Shown here piece by piece: positions 1-9,609 of a stretch of 64,000 nt of DNA. Origin of the DNA: Niabella yanshanensis (lineage in GTDB: Bacteria > Bacteroidota > Bacteroidia > Chitinophagales > Chitinophagaceae); contig NZ_CP139960.1 of assembly GCF_034424215.1 (NCBI RefSeq), forward strand, positions 682,001 through 746,000, in the 5' to 3' direction. Position 1 is the stretch's first letter, and each line of letters begins with the position of its first letter. The translations under genes were made by a program, and so were the position numbers. Below the pieces are notes generated by a model. That model worked only from the letters and a program-made list of their open reading frames with translations. It was not told the origin of the DNA and ran no database searches.

Positions 1-14
1 TTTTACCCATCGTT

Positions 15-317
15 ATGGATCAACGGGAAATCAATCGACAAAAAAACAGCCGTCTGTCGCTGGCGCTTATTGCATTAAACACATTACTGGTATTATGCCT
101 GGTTGTAACGGGCAACCTTTCGGAAGATGAGTCAGCATTGAACCTATTGCTGGCCGGCATTATGGCTACGTTGCTGCTGGGTATTTTCGCCTTTAGCTAT
201 AAGGGCAAAGCCTACCGGTTCGGTAAGTGGTTGTTCGGTATTATACTATTGATTACGCTCGGCTACGGTGCTTTGATCTGGTATGCATTTCAGCTGGGTA
301 AAGCTTTTCAGCATTAA
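15..317 (+). CDS. small three-helix membrane protein
   Basis: A 100-residue protein with three hydrophobic stretches (about residues 15-33, 43-62 and 72-92), so probably an inner-membrane protein. No family was recognised. The reading frame stays open upstream to the window edge, so the annotated ATG may not be the true start. It ends 9 bases before the next gene on the same strand, which suggests co-transcription. Confidence 0.55.
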   Translation: MDQREINRQKNSRLSLALIALNTLLVLCLVVTGNLSEDESALNLLLAGIMATLLLGIFAFSYKGKAYRFGKWLFGIILLITLGYGALIWYAFQLGKAFQH

Positions 318-326
318 AGAACAGCC

Positions 327-1016
327 ATGAAGCTCAACGGCGTTAATAAATTATTTATAGCTATAGCCATTGGTTTAACAGGCCTGCATGTATACCGGGT
401 GCTTCATTACCGGGCCTGGGATCGTTATTATTACTTTACCAATATCTGCACACCGACCGGTCATCCTGCTTATGTACGCGATGCTTACTTTATAACGGCA
501 AATGGAGAGGGGCTTAGCACGATCCGCTACGATGAATCTAATCATTTTCAAACCAGCTGGAAGGAATTTTATTTTTTCCCCGAAACCCACGAAAAGGAGC
601 GTTTACCCCAAAAACTGGTAGTAAAGTATGTGAGCTACCGCGAGAGAAAATTTTACAGGGACACCATCAGTCTGCCGGTTGATACAATAAAGTGGCTGAC
701 AGATCAGATACTAATGGAAAGAAAAGCCACGGATATTTACTACCGGGGCAGGGACGTGCAGGGAGTCACTTTTTTAGTAGGGATTGCCAATAATGGTAAT
801 ATTTTGGTATGGTTGAAAGGAGAGGGTGTAGAACACTTGGTGATACGAACCCGAATAAAGCCTATCAGACCTGGTAAAGATGATACCTATTACGATGGCC
901 AAACCATGACAACAGATGCTTATATAAAACTACATTTTAGGGGGTTGGATGATAGCCTCAAGGCCAGGATATATACAGGATGGCAAGCCGAAGCGAATTA
1001 TAAAGATAGTTTATGA
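327..1016 (+). CDS. DUF2931-like envelope protein
   Basis: A 229-residue protein with an N-terminal hydrophobic anchor or signal (about residues 8-22) and no clear lipobox, so it probably acts in the periplasm tethered to the inner membrane. A late segment in which a short hydrophobic strand leads into VWLKGEG, followed by LHFRGLDDSLKARI, is reminiscent of the Bacteroidota family DUF2931, whose function is unknown. That assignment is from motif memory only. It follows a small membrane protein by 9 bases, as in an operon. Confidence 0.5.
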   Translation: MKLNGVNKLFIAIAIGLTGLHVYRVLHYRAWDRYYYFTNICTPTGHPAYVRDAYFITANGEGLSTIRYDESNHFQTSWKEFYFFPETHEKERLPQKLVVKYVSYRERKFYRDTISLPVDTIKWLTDQILMERKATDIYYRGRDVQGVTFLVGIANNGNILVWLKGEGVEHLVIRTRIKPIRPGKDDTYYDGQTMTTDAYIKLHFRGLDDSLKARIYTGWQAEANYKDSL

Positions 1017-1502
1017 TAAGGTAGTTGAAGGGCAGTCTGTAGATATCGTCCAAGGGATACCAGGATTATATCTATACGTAGTATTCAGCGCCGACACCTC
1101 ACTCCGCACAGCCATTATCTGTTTAACCTTCCACCTTCTCCAGGTCACTTACTATTACATCTCGCCGTCCGTTGGCACAATTAGACAAAACAATGAACAA
1201 TATAGTTCCCAGGTATTTAGTTTCTTCGTTTTAACAATAAATTATTGCTTCTAAAGCTTCAATGCATTGTTTGCTGAATGAAATATTGTACTACAGCTTA
1301 GAGAAGACGACGAATTGCCCCGGTAAATAGGAAGTTTATTCAAAACTACACCTGTACGTTACAAGTTATATCAGTCGAATCAATGAAATGACCAGTTATT
1401 ATATCGTTGATGATATATGCTGGAATAATATAGTAATGGGAGAGAGCCCGCCCATTTTGCTAAAACGATTTAGTTATATTTTAAACACAAGACAACGCCA
1501 GT
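1017..1502. other. gene-free stretch before the Sus-type locus
   Basis: I see no convincing gene here. A 101-codon frame (949-1254) overlaps the preceding gene and has no recognisable protein features. The last ~60 bases must carry the promoter of the IPT/NHL lipoprotein gene, and they are AT-rich, but no TTTG/TAnnTTTG pair with correct spacing could be fixed. Confidence 0.4.
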
Positions 1503-2873
1503 ATGAAATTTGTACAAAAAAGTGCTTGCTTTATCGCCCTGTTTTTATTAGGAATAGGTCTTCTTTCTTCCTGCAAAGACAAGGATATCGTTTCAGGCCA
1601 TCATGATCCGGGTAAGCCCACCGTATTCTCTGATTTTTCTCCTAAAGAAGGGGCCATCCGAACCCGTCTGTATATCAGCGGTGAAAATTTTGGTGATGAT
1701 GTTTCCAAAATACGCGTATTTATTGGCGAGCGGGAGTTGAAAGTGATTGGTTCTACTGGTAAGCAGATTTATTGTTGGGTACCTGGTCAGACTACTACAG
1801 GCAAAGTAAGAGTAGTAATAGATGGCACAACACCTGTAGAGCACACTTTTGCAGAAGATTTCAATTATGTGATCAGTACCAACGTAGGTACACTCGTGGG
1901 AAAAGTGGATGAGAATAACAACTCCGGTATTATCGATGGCCCTTTTGAAATAGCGGGCTTTACCTATTCAGGCTATGTTACTTACGAACCTGGTAGTAAC
2001 AGCGTTTTTGTAACTGAGATTGACCGCGCAGTAAGAAGAATAGATTTAGCAGGTCAGATGGTATCTACTTTAATTACCAATGGACAAGCCAGTTTTAATA
2101 AATTGCAAACAACTACTTTAAGTAGTGATACTGACACTTTATACCTGGTGGATGATAACGGCAACAGGAGCACTCCCAATAAAGTGGCGATAGCCTATTC
2201 ATTGCGCTCAGAGAACTACCGCAGAGTGCATCCTATTATTTATGACGTGGGCGCTTTTGGTGTGGCACAGCATCCCGTAGACCGCGGCCTGTTTTACACG
2301 GTAACCAACGGCACACCTGTAAAAAAAGGTGTACCTAACGCAGAAACAGGTGAACTAATTCCAAAAGAACTGTTCCGGATTGGCGGAAACACTAATGGTA
2401 CATTAATCTTCTTTCATCCCACCGGTAATTACGCCTACATTATGGTACAGAGTCGTATCTATAAAAGTATGTACAACTGGGAGAAAGAGGAACTGGAACC
2501 AGCCATCATTTTTGCAGGCGGTGAAATTGGTGATCTAGATGCGATAGGCACCTCTGCGCGCATCTACCGTGCCTACCAGGGAGTGTTTGTAAAAAACCCT
2601 GATTACGAAGGACAGCCTGATGAATATGATTTTTATTTCTGCGACCAGCATAATCATAGTATTCGCACACTGGCGCCTAATGGTATGGTCACCACATTTG
2701 CAGGTAAGGGAAGCCCTACCCCGGATGGAGAAAAAAGAGGTTATATCGATGGAAACCCCAGACTGGAAGCCCGTTTCGGCGAACCCACCGGCATTGACTA
2801 CGACCCCGTACGCAAAATCTTTTACATAGCGGAGCGCTATAATAAACGCATACGTACGATAACCATAGAATAA
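1503..2873 (+). CDS. IPT/TIG and NHL-repeat lipoprotein of a SusCD locus
   Basis: A 456-residue lipoprotein with a signal ending in a lipobox (LLSSC, Cys about residue 24). Residues ~38-120 look like an IPT/TIG immunoglobulin-like domain. The remainder resembles NHL-type beta-propeller blades, for example the C-terminal pattern DGNPRLEARFGEPTGIDYD followed by a strand with AERYNKRIRTI. Proteins of this build commonly precede SusC/SusD pairs in Bacteroidota and are thought to be surface glycan-binding components. It lies about 100 bases upstream of the SusC gene on the same strand. The glycan target cannot be read from sequence. Confidence 0.8.
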   Translation: MKFVQKSACFIALFLLGIGLLSSCKDKDIVSGHHDPGKPTVFSDFSPKEGAIRTRLYISGENFGDDVSKIRVFIGERELKVIGSTGKQIYCWVPGQTTTGKVRVVIDGTTPVEHTFAEDFNYVISTNVGTLVGKVDENNNSGIIDGPFEIAGFTYSGYVTYEPGSNSVFVTEIDRAVRRIDLAGQMVSTLITNGQASFNKLQTTTLSSDTDTLYLVDDNGNRSTPNKVAIAYSLRSENYRRVHPIIYDVGAFGVAQHPVDRGLFYTVTNGTPVKKGVPNAETGELIPKELFRIGGNTNGTLIFFHPTGNYAYIMVQSRIYKSMYNWEKEELEPAIIFAGGEIGDLDAIGTSARIYRAYQGVFVKNPDYEGQPDEYDFYFCDQHNHSIRTLAPNGMVTTFAGKGSPTPDGEKRGYIDGNPRLEARFGEPTGIDYDPVRKIFYIAERYNKRIRTITIE

Positions 2874-2972
2874 TAATACCTAACCATATCATTTTTTAAC
2901 TGATTGCTGTGGGACAACAAAGCATAGCGCCTCCTGGTGCTGCATGTTCAGGCAATTGCAGATTATCAATTC

Positions 2973-5900
2973 ATGAAAAAAATAATATTTATACTGATAG
3001 CAATGGTTGGGATAATGTCCTTGGGCCATACGCAGGATACAGCACGGGTTGCCGTAACAGTTTCCGGTACGGTCATAAATGAGCAGAAAGAGCCGCTTGT
3101 AGGCGTGACTGTTACAGTAAAGGATCAACCCGGGCTGGGCATTCCCACCAACGATAAAGGAGAATATACCATAAAGGCTAATAAATATCAATGGCTGGTT
3201 TTTACATCGGTGGGTTACGACCCCATGGAGGTGTTGATCAAAGATGAGCTCGTGCTGAATGTTACCTTAAAAACTGCTGATCAAAAAGCAATGGATGAAA
3301 TTGTTGTTACTGCATTGGGCAGCCAAAAGAAGGTAACAGTAACAGGTGCTATAACCAGTGTTGATTTAACCACACTGAAAACGCCTACCTCAAGTATTAC
3401 CAACGCGCTGGCGGGAAACGTGGCCGGTGTATTAGCCATGCAGGGAAGCGGTCAGCCAGGCAGTAATGCTTCGGAATTCTGGATCAGGGGCATCTCTACT
3501 TTTGGTGCCGGTACCGGCGCGCTCGTAATGGTGGACGGTTTTGAAAGATCGCTTACAGAGATCAATATTGAAGATATAGAAACATTCACCGTTTTAAAAG
3601 ATGCATCCACCACCGCTATTTATGGATCGCGTGGCGCCAACGGGGTGGTACTGATCACTACGAAAAAAGGGAAGGCAGACAAAGTGTCGATCAACGGTAA
3701 ATATGAGAGTTCTTACAGCAGGCGTACCTTCACTCCCAGGTTTGTAGATGGCAGCACTTATGCCAGCCTGGCCAATGAAGCACTTACCAATAGGAGTGAA
3801 GAAGCTTTTTACAGCCCGGATGACCTGCACCAGATCAGATATCAACTGGATCCGGACCTCTTTCCTGATATTAATTGGATGGATATGTTTCTGAGACCTG
3901 GTGCTTTTACTCAGCGGGCAACGCTCAATTTTGATGGTGGCGGCGCCCTGGCACGCTACTTTGTATCGGGCAGTTACATTAACGAAGGGGGTATGTACGA
4001 AACTGATGAAAACCTGAAAAGCTATAATACGAATGCGAATTACAAAAGATGGAACTACCGCGCTAATGTCGATATGAATCTTACTAAAACAACACTGGTT
4101 CGCATGGGCGTAAGTGGTTCTTTAGGAAAGCAAAACCTGCCCGGGGGAAACTACAGTGAGATCTGGGCTTCGCTGATGGGGCAAAACCCTATCTCCATCC
4201 CTATAAAATATACAACAGGGCAGGTAGCTTCAAGGGGTGGAGGCAATTTGCAAAATCCCTGGGTGTTAATCACCCAACAGGGATATATTGAAAACTGGGA
4301 GAACAAAGTACAGACCAATGTCACGCTTGAGCAGAATCTAAAATTCATTACACCCGGGTTGCGCTTTGTGGGACGTTTTGCATACGACAATAACAATAAC
4401 AATTTTATTCGTCGTATGAAATGGCCCGAAGGCTGGATAGCCGAGCGACAGCGACTATCTTCCGGAGAACTTCGCCTTAACCGTACCATTGCCGAACAGT
4501 TAATGATTCAGCAGTCAAGCGCGTCCAGTGAAAGATGGGAAACTTTACAGGGAGAATTTCATTATACCAAAAATATTAAGCGTCACAATTTAGGTGGCGT
4601 ATTGCAATACACCCAGGAGAAAAAAGTGAACACCGGTAGTTATGGGGCTGACATCATGCAGGGTATTGAACGCCGCAATCAACGTCTTGCCGGCCGTTTC
4701 ACCTATAACTATCAGTCACGATACATGGTTGATTTTAATTTTGGGTATAACGGTTCTGAAAACTTCGCTACCGGTCACCAGTTTGGCTTCTTCCCGGCAG
4801 TTTCGGGTGCTTGGAACCTGGCAGAGGAACAGTTTATACAGGATAACCTGAAGTGGATGGATATGTTTAAATTCCGCTACTCCTATGGTAAGGTAGGTAA
4901 CGATATCATGAGAGACGGTAACACTACGATCCGCTTTCCCTACCTCGCTGAATTTACCAGCGGCACCGGGTATAACTGGGGCGATATAGAAAGTAACAAT
5001 ACCTTTCCCGGCCTTTTATACAGCAGGATAGCTTCGACTGATATCACCTGGGAAGTAGCCACCAAGCACAACCTGGGTCTCGACTTTTCCTTATTTGGAG
5101 ACAGGTTTGGCGGCGCTCTTGACTATTTCCACGAGCAGCGTGACGGTATTTACATGACACGTGATTTTATACCGGCAAGTGTAGGCATCATTTCAAGACC
5201 TCGTGCCAACCTGGGATCTACTTTAAGTAAGGGTTTTGACGGCCAGTTGAAATATTCACAGCAAATCAACAAAGTGAATTTCACTGTTCGCGGAACCATG
5301 GTATATAGCCGTAATGAAATATTGGAGGCAGATGAACAGTTCAGTAACTACCCATATAGAAAACGTGCCGGATACAGAGTAAACCAAAACAGGGGACTTG
5401 TTGCTTTGGGGCTTTTCAAAGACTATGAAGATATCCGCAACAGCCCTGTTCAAAACTTCGGGGGACCCAAAGTTGCGCCCGGTGATATTAAATACAAGGA
5501 TATCAATGGAGATGGCGCCATTGATGACAATGATATTGTTGCTATTGGCGCTACCCGTTATCCCAATCTTACTTACGGTTTTGGGCTATCGGCCAACTGG
5601 AAAGGGTTTGATGCCAGTGTTTTGTTCCAGGGTGCCGGTAAATCATCTTTCTTTATCAATGGATATACCATTTACCCGTTTAACGAGGGAGATTGGGGTA
5701 ACATTCTAACTGATTTAGTAGAATCCAATCGCTGGATACTTGGTGAAAACGAAGATCCTAATGCAGTGTATCCGAGATTGAGCTACAACGGCAATCCAAA
5801 TAATTATCGCGCTTCCAGCTATTGGTTACGTGAGAGCTCCTACTTGAGACTGAAGACAATAGACGCAGGATATACCTTCCCTAAAGTTTTCACCAACAGA

Positions 5901-6053
5901 ATGGGTATTAAAACTATGCGTTTGTACCTGCTGGGCACCAACCTGCTTACCTTCTCCAAATTCAAACTCTGGGATCCCGAGATGAACAGTACCAACGGTC
6001 AGCAATACCCGTTGTCTAAAACAATCACCATGGGTTTAACCTTAAACCTGTAA
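2973..6053 (+). CDS. SusC/RagA-type TonB-dependent outer-membrane receptor
   Basis: A 1026-residue outer-membrane transporter. The chosen ATG gives a clean signal peptide (MKKIIFILIAMVGIMSLGHTQ); an ATG 36 bases upstream would add a non-signal leader. A carboxypeptidase-regulatory-like domain (about 31-105) follows, then a TonB-box-like DEIVVTA, the plug domain (motifs LAGNVAGV, WIRGISTFG, VLKDASTTAIYGSRGANGVVL) and a long beta-barrel ending in a typical C-terminal strand (KTITMGLTLNL). With the adjacent SusD protein it should form the lid-and-barrel complex that imports oligosaccharides or other polymers using TonB energy. The gap to susD is 11 bases. Confidence 0.95.
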   Translation: MKKIIFILIAMVGIMSLGHTQDTARVAVTVSGTVINEQKEPLVGVTVTVKDQPGLGIPTNDKGEYTIKANKYQWLVFTSVGYDPMEVLIKDELVLNVTLKTADQKAMDEIVVTALGSQKKVTVTGAITSVDLTTLKTPTSSITNALAGNVAGVLAMQGSGQPGSNASEFWIRGISTFGAGTGALVMVDGFERSLTEINIEDIETFTVLKDASTTAIYGSRGANGVVLITTKKGKADKVSINGKYESSYSRRTFTPRFVDGSTYASLANEALTNRSEEAFYSPDDLHQIRYQLDPDLFPDINWMDMFLRPGAFTQRATLNFDGGGALARYFVSGSYINEGGMYETDENLKSYNTNANYKRWNYRANVDMNLTKTTLVRMGVSGSLGKQNLPGGNYSEIWASLMGQNPISIPIKYTTGQVASRGGGNLQNPWVLITQQGYIENWENKVQTNVTLEQNLKFITPGLRFVGRFAYDNNNNNFIRRMKWPEGWIAERQRLSSGELRLNRTIAEQLMIQQSSASSERWETLQGEFHYTKNIKRHNLGGVLQYTQEKKVNTGSYGADIMQGIERRNQRLAGRFTYNYQSRYMVDFNFGYNGSENFATGHQFGFFPAVSGAWNLAEEQFIQDNLKWMDMFKFRYSYGKVGNDIMRDGNTTIRFPYLAEFTSGTGYNWGDIESNNTFPGLLYSRIASTDITWEVATKHNLGLDFSLFGDRFGGALDYFHEQRDGIYMTRDFIPASVGIISRPRANLGSTLSKGFDGQLKYSQQINKVNFTVRGTMVYSRNEILEADEQFSNYPYRKRAGYRVNQNRGLVALGLFKDYEDIRNSPVQNFGGPKVAPGDIKYKDINGDGAIDDNDIVAIGATRYPNLTYGFGLSANWKGFDASVLFQGAGKSSFFINGYTIYPFNEGDWGNILTDLVESNRWILGENEDPNAVYPRLSYNGNPNNYRASSYWLRESSYLRLKTIDAGYTFPKVFTNRMGIKTMRLYLLGTNLLTFSKFKLWDPEMNSTNGQQYPLSKTITMGLTLNL

Positions 6054-6064
6054 TATAAAAAGCC

Positions 6065-8080
6065 ATGACGAAAAGACAAATAACATTAGGTATTTTGCTG
6101 ATAGCAGTGATCCCGGTTCTGAGCTCCTGCAAAAAGTATCTGAACGTAGAACATTACTTCGCCGACCGGCAAAGTGAAGAACGTATTTTCAAAAACAGAG
6201 ATTATACAGAACAATGGCTGGCCAGTTGTTATAGTAAATTACTGAACTACAACCTTGAGATCGGACACCGGAACTATAATCTTACGAACTACTCGGATGA
6301 TATGTTCTTTAACGAGTCGAGTGGTAACAATGGTTTGCAATACCGCCAGTTTAAATTCGGGGAGTATGATTATACCTGGCTACGACAGTCCTGGGGACAG
6401 TCATACGATGGCATCCGGCAGGCTTCTGTGATGCTGCACAGCATGGTTGAAGCCGGTACCTTCACCGCAGCCGAGGTTGCCGACTACAAGGCTCAGGCCC
6501 GGTTTATAAGAGCTTATCTCTATTGGCTGTTACTTCGAAAATACGGCCCCGTACCTATTATGCCTGATAAAGGCGTGAATTATGATGCACCTTATGAACA
6601 ACTGTCCACACCCCGCAGTTCATACGATGAAGTGGTTAATTTTATATCAGAAGAAATGGCTGTTGCGGCGAAGGATCTTCCTTTAAAACGGGATAACCGA
6701 AATATTGCGCGGCCAACCCGCGGTGCTGCCTTAGCTACGCGCGCCAAAGCGCTTATTTATGCGGCCAGTCCTTTAGCGAACGGCAACACCGAAATGGCCG
6801 ATTTTAAAGATGATGCAGGCCGGATACTCATCAGCCAGCAATACAGCGAAGAAAAGTGGGCTAAAGCAGCGGCAGCCGCTAAAGATGTAATCGACCTGAA
6901 TCATTACCGCTTATACATAGCAGCTCCTAAGTTTAAAGGTACAACCGACTATCCGCCTACCATTTTTCCTCCGCATCACCCGGAATATTCAGATAAGAAC
7001 TACCCCGAAGGATGGGCAAATATAGATCCTTTTGAATCTTACCGGGCTTTATTCAATGGCGATCTGTACGCGGGCGAGAACCCTGAAATGATCTTTACCC
7101 GGGGTGAAAACCAAACAGCAGAGGATTTTGGAATAATTGCCCTGGCCAGGCATCAGATGCCGCAAACTGGTGGCGGTTATAACTGTCATGGCATTACCTT
7201 GAAACAATGCGACGCTTACGCCATGAATGATGGCACGCCTTTTAACCGGCAGGCTATACTTCAAAAGTACGGCACTAATATGTTTGTACAGGCCAGTGAA
7301 GTCAACAACTTCAAACCCCTGATGGCCAACGTATGGAAGGAGTACGCCAACCGGGAGCCACGCTTTTATGCCTCAGTTGCCTATAGTGGTACATTATGGA
7401 CTATGTCAAGCGCTGTTAACAATACCGCAGATGTTACCAATAAGCAAATCTTTTACTACCGTGGTGAAAATGAGGGTATGATCAACGGGGACCGTTGGTT
7501 GCCTACAGGTATCGGGATGATGAAATATATAAATCCAAAAGACAATGCTACCAGCAATGGGGGTAAGATCTTTCCTAAGGTAGAAATTACCATTCGTTAT
7601 GCAGATATTTTGCTGATGTATGCAGAAGCATTGAATGAATTGGATGGCAACTATAATATTCCCGCCTGGAACGGTAGTGGCTCTCATGCCATCTCAAGGA
7701 ATATTTCGGAAATGAAAAAAACGATTTCCCAGGTACGCATCCGCGCAGGAATTCCCGATCATGACATGTCTGTATATGGAAGTAAAGAAGAGCTGCGTAA
7801 AAAAATAAAACGGGAGCGCCAGATTGAACTGCTGGGCGAGAACCAGCGCTATTATGACCTGAGACGCTGGAAAGATGCCCCTGTTGATGAAGCAGAGCAG
7901 ATATATGGCTACAATGTATTGATGACTAAAGACAGAGCAGCCGATTTTTATACGCCAATACGGGTACCACAGTTACAAACTACATTTTCGAAAAAAATGT
8001 ATTTCTGGCCAATCGATTGGGATGAATTGCAAAAAAACAATCGGATGACCCAGGCACCAGGCTGGCCATCTTTCGATTAA
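6065..8080 (+). CDS. SusD/RagB-type substrate-binding lipoprotein
   Basis: A 671-residue lipoprotein (VLSSCKKYLNVE lipobox, Cys about residue 20) with the hallmarks of SusD proteins: an N-terminal TPR-like region (QARFIRAYLYWLLLRKYGPVPIMP) and a C-terminal segment with KIKRERQIELLGENQRYYDL followed by RRWKD. It is slightly longer than the usual 500-600 residues. It caps the SusC barrel on the cell surface and binds the substrate. It is translated directly after SusC (11-base spacing). Confidence 0.95.
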   Translation: MTKRQITLGILLIAVIPVLSSCKKYLNVEHYFADRQSEERIFKNRDYTEQWLASCYSKLLNYNLEIGHRNYNLTNYSDDMFFNESSGNNGLQYRQFKFGEYDYTWLRQSWGQSYDGIRQASVMLHSMVEAGTFTAAEVADYKAQARFIRAYLYWLLLRKYGPVPIMPDKGVNYDAPYEQLSTPRSSYDEVVNFISEEMAVAAKDLPLKRDNRNIARPTRGAALATRAKALIYAASPLANGNTEMADFKDDAGRILISQQYSEEKWAKAAAAAKDVIDLNHYRLYIAAPKFKGTTDYPPTIFPPHHPEYSDKNYPEGWANIDPFESYRALFNGDLYAGENPEMIFTRGENQTAEDFGIIALARHQMPQTGGGYNCHGITLKQCDAYAMNDGTPFNRQAILQKYGTNMFVQASEVNNFKPLMANVWKEYANREPRFYASVAYSGTLWTMSSAVNNTADVTNKQIFYYRGENEGMINGDRWLPTGIGMMKYINPKDNATSNGGKIFPKVEITIRYADILLMYAEALNELDGNYNIPAWNGSGSHAISRNISEMKKTISQVRIRAGIPDHDMSVYGSKEELRKKIKRERQIELLGENQRYYDLRRWKDAPVDEAEQIYGYNVLMTKDRAADFYTPIRVPQLQTTFSKKMYFWPIDWDELQKNNRMTQAPGWPSFD

Positions 8081-8251
8081 CTGAGAATGCAACAGCTGTG
8101 TTCATGGAATACAAAGGTTTTGTTGAAGGCAACAACCTAACAATTATAAAAGAATAACATCCACCGATTATAAAAGTCTTCATTTATCAAGGAAAAATGA
8201 AAGTCTTATCTGCAAGTGGCACATTCGACAAATTAAGATAAACATCTACGA

Positions 8252-9253
8252 ATGAAAAAATTATACATAGGCACCGCAATAGCAGCACTGGCTTTTGGTT
8301 TTAGTGCCTGCAACAACGAATGGAAAGATGAACTCTATACTCAAATGGTATCGTTGAAAGCCAGAATAGGAAACGAGGGGGTATCGGAAGTGTATCTCCG
8401 GTATAATAAAAACGGAGAGGTAATTTATAACCTGCCTGTTATTGTGAGTGGGTCACAATCCAGTCACCAGGATATGTACGTAAAAATAGAAGTAGACCCT
8501 GATACACTTACTATTTTTAATAAAGAAAAATACCAGCAACGTACAGACCTTTACTTTAAACAATTACCGGATCAGTTCTACCAGCTAACTTCGCCTACCT
8601 GCTTTGTGCCTAAAGGCTCAATTACTGAAAATTATCCTATTAAGTTTAAGTTTGAAAACCTCGACCTGGTAGAGCGCTATGTATTGCCATTAACCATAAA
8701 AGACGATCCGTCCTACATCTCCAACTATCGAAAAGGATGGAGAAAAGCGCTGTTATACATCAGGCCATTCAACGATTTTTCAGGAAATTACGCGTCTACT
8801 TCCATGAATGTATATCTTGATGGACAGAATTCAAACCCCCTGGTGTCAAGCACAAGAACAGCCTGGGTGGTGGACGACAGATCGGTTTTCTTTTATGCCG
8901 GTGTTTTCGAGGAGCGTTCAGAAGCTCGTGCCGATTATAAAATAGTGATGGATTTTTCAGAACCCGTGGCCCAGCCTGATGGAACAAAAACCGGCACCTT
9001 AAATGTGTACGCGCCCAGCAACTCCATCAATTTTGAGCTTACAGCTCCCGCAACCTACCAGCTTCGTGAAGTAGTAGACCCTACCCGTAAAAACCTGGTG
9101 ATGCAATATTGCACCGTGAACCTAAAATATAAATATGATGATATCAGCAGCGTTCCCGGGAAAAGGACAAGGTACAGGGCGGACGGTGCAATGACAATGG
9201 CCCGTCAGAAAAATATACTGATACCCGATGAGGATCAGGCGATACAATGGTAG
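8252..9253 (+). CDS. DUF1735/BT_3987-type surface lipoprotein
   Basis: A 333-residue lipoprotein (lipobox FGFSACNNEW, Cys about residue 20). The N-terminal half resembles DUF1735/BT_3987 beta-sandwich modules, with the pattern EVDPDTLTIFNKEKY. The C-terminal part (FSGNYASTSMNVYLDG to the end) resembles DUF4361/DUF4973 segments of SusE/F-like surface glycan-binding proteins. It lies 171 bases after SusD and closes the locus before a strong terminator. It is probably an accessory surface binding protein. Confidence 0.8.
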   Translation: MKKLYIGTAIAALAFGFSACNNEWKDELYTQMVSLKARIGNEGVSEVYLRYNKNGEVIYNLPVIVSGSQSSHQDMYVKIEVDPDTLTIFNKEKYQQRTDLYFKQLPDQFYQLTSPTCFVPKGSITENYPIKFKFENLDLVERYVLPLTIKDDPSYISNYRKGWRKALLYIRPFNDFSGNYASTSMNVYLDGQNSNPLVSSTRTAWVVDDRSVFFYAGVFEERSEARADYKIVMDFSEPVAQPDGTKTGTLNVYAPSNSINFELTAPATYQLREVVDPTRKNLVMQYCTVNLKYKYDDISSVPGKRTRYRADGAMTMARQKNILIPDEDQAIQW

Positions 9254-9289
9254 GTAATCGTATTTGTAAAAATATTTTCTAATAAAGTT

Positions 9290-9347
9290 CCTATGCATGG
9301 TTCGCGCCGGTTTTACGGGCGCAGCCCGGCATAGGTTTTTGTTTTTT
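9290..9347 (+). terminator. terminator closing the Sus-type locus
   Basis: CCTATGC at 9290-9296 pairs with GCATAGG at 9329-9335. A GC-rich inner arm (GCGCC/GGGCGC) lies between them, and two T tracts follow. It sits 36 bases after the DUF1735-type lipoprotein stop. Confidence 0.75.
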
Positions 9348-9609
9348 CAATACACGTTGGTTAAACGGTTTCGGAGGATCAAAAGCTTTTCAAACCTTCT
9401 CTTTAAAAATCACTGTATTGATAAAGCAACCTGCAAAGCACAAAAACAGTCTTTGAAAAAAGTTAGAGACCAACTATATTCATCTGCCATTTATTGGGTA
9501 ACAGGGGAGTATGTTAAATACCAAACTCAAAAAAGAGAATGAATTAAAGCTGATAAAATTAACTTTACCGGTAATACTAAAATAATGCCCTAACGGGTAA
9601 GAGCATATT
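9348..9609. other. gene-free stretch upstream of the Gfo/Idh/MocA gene
   Basis: An AT-rich leader without a supportable gene; an 81-codon frame starting inside the terminator is judged spurious. It should contain the promoter of the oxidoreductase gene at 9610. Confidence 0.4.

Noticed and set aside
949-1254. 101-codon frame overlapping the DUF2931-like gene
   Set aside because: Overlaps a better gene, lacks protein-like composition after the overlap and has no recognised motif.
9297-9542. 81-codon frame after the Sus-type locus
   Set aside because: It begins inside a clear terminator hairpin and its composition is atypical.
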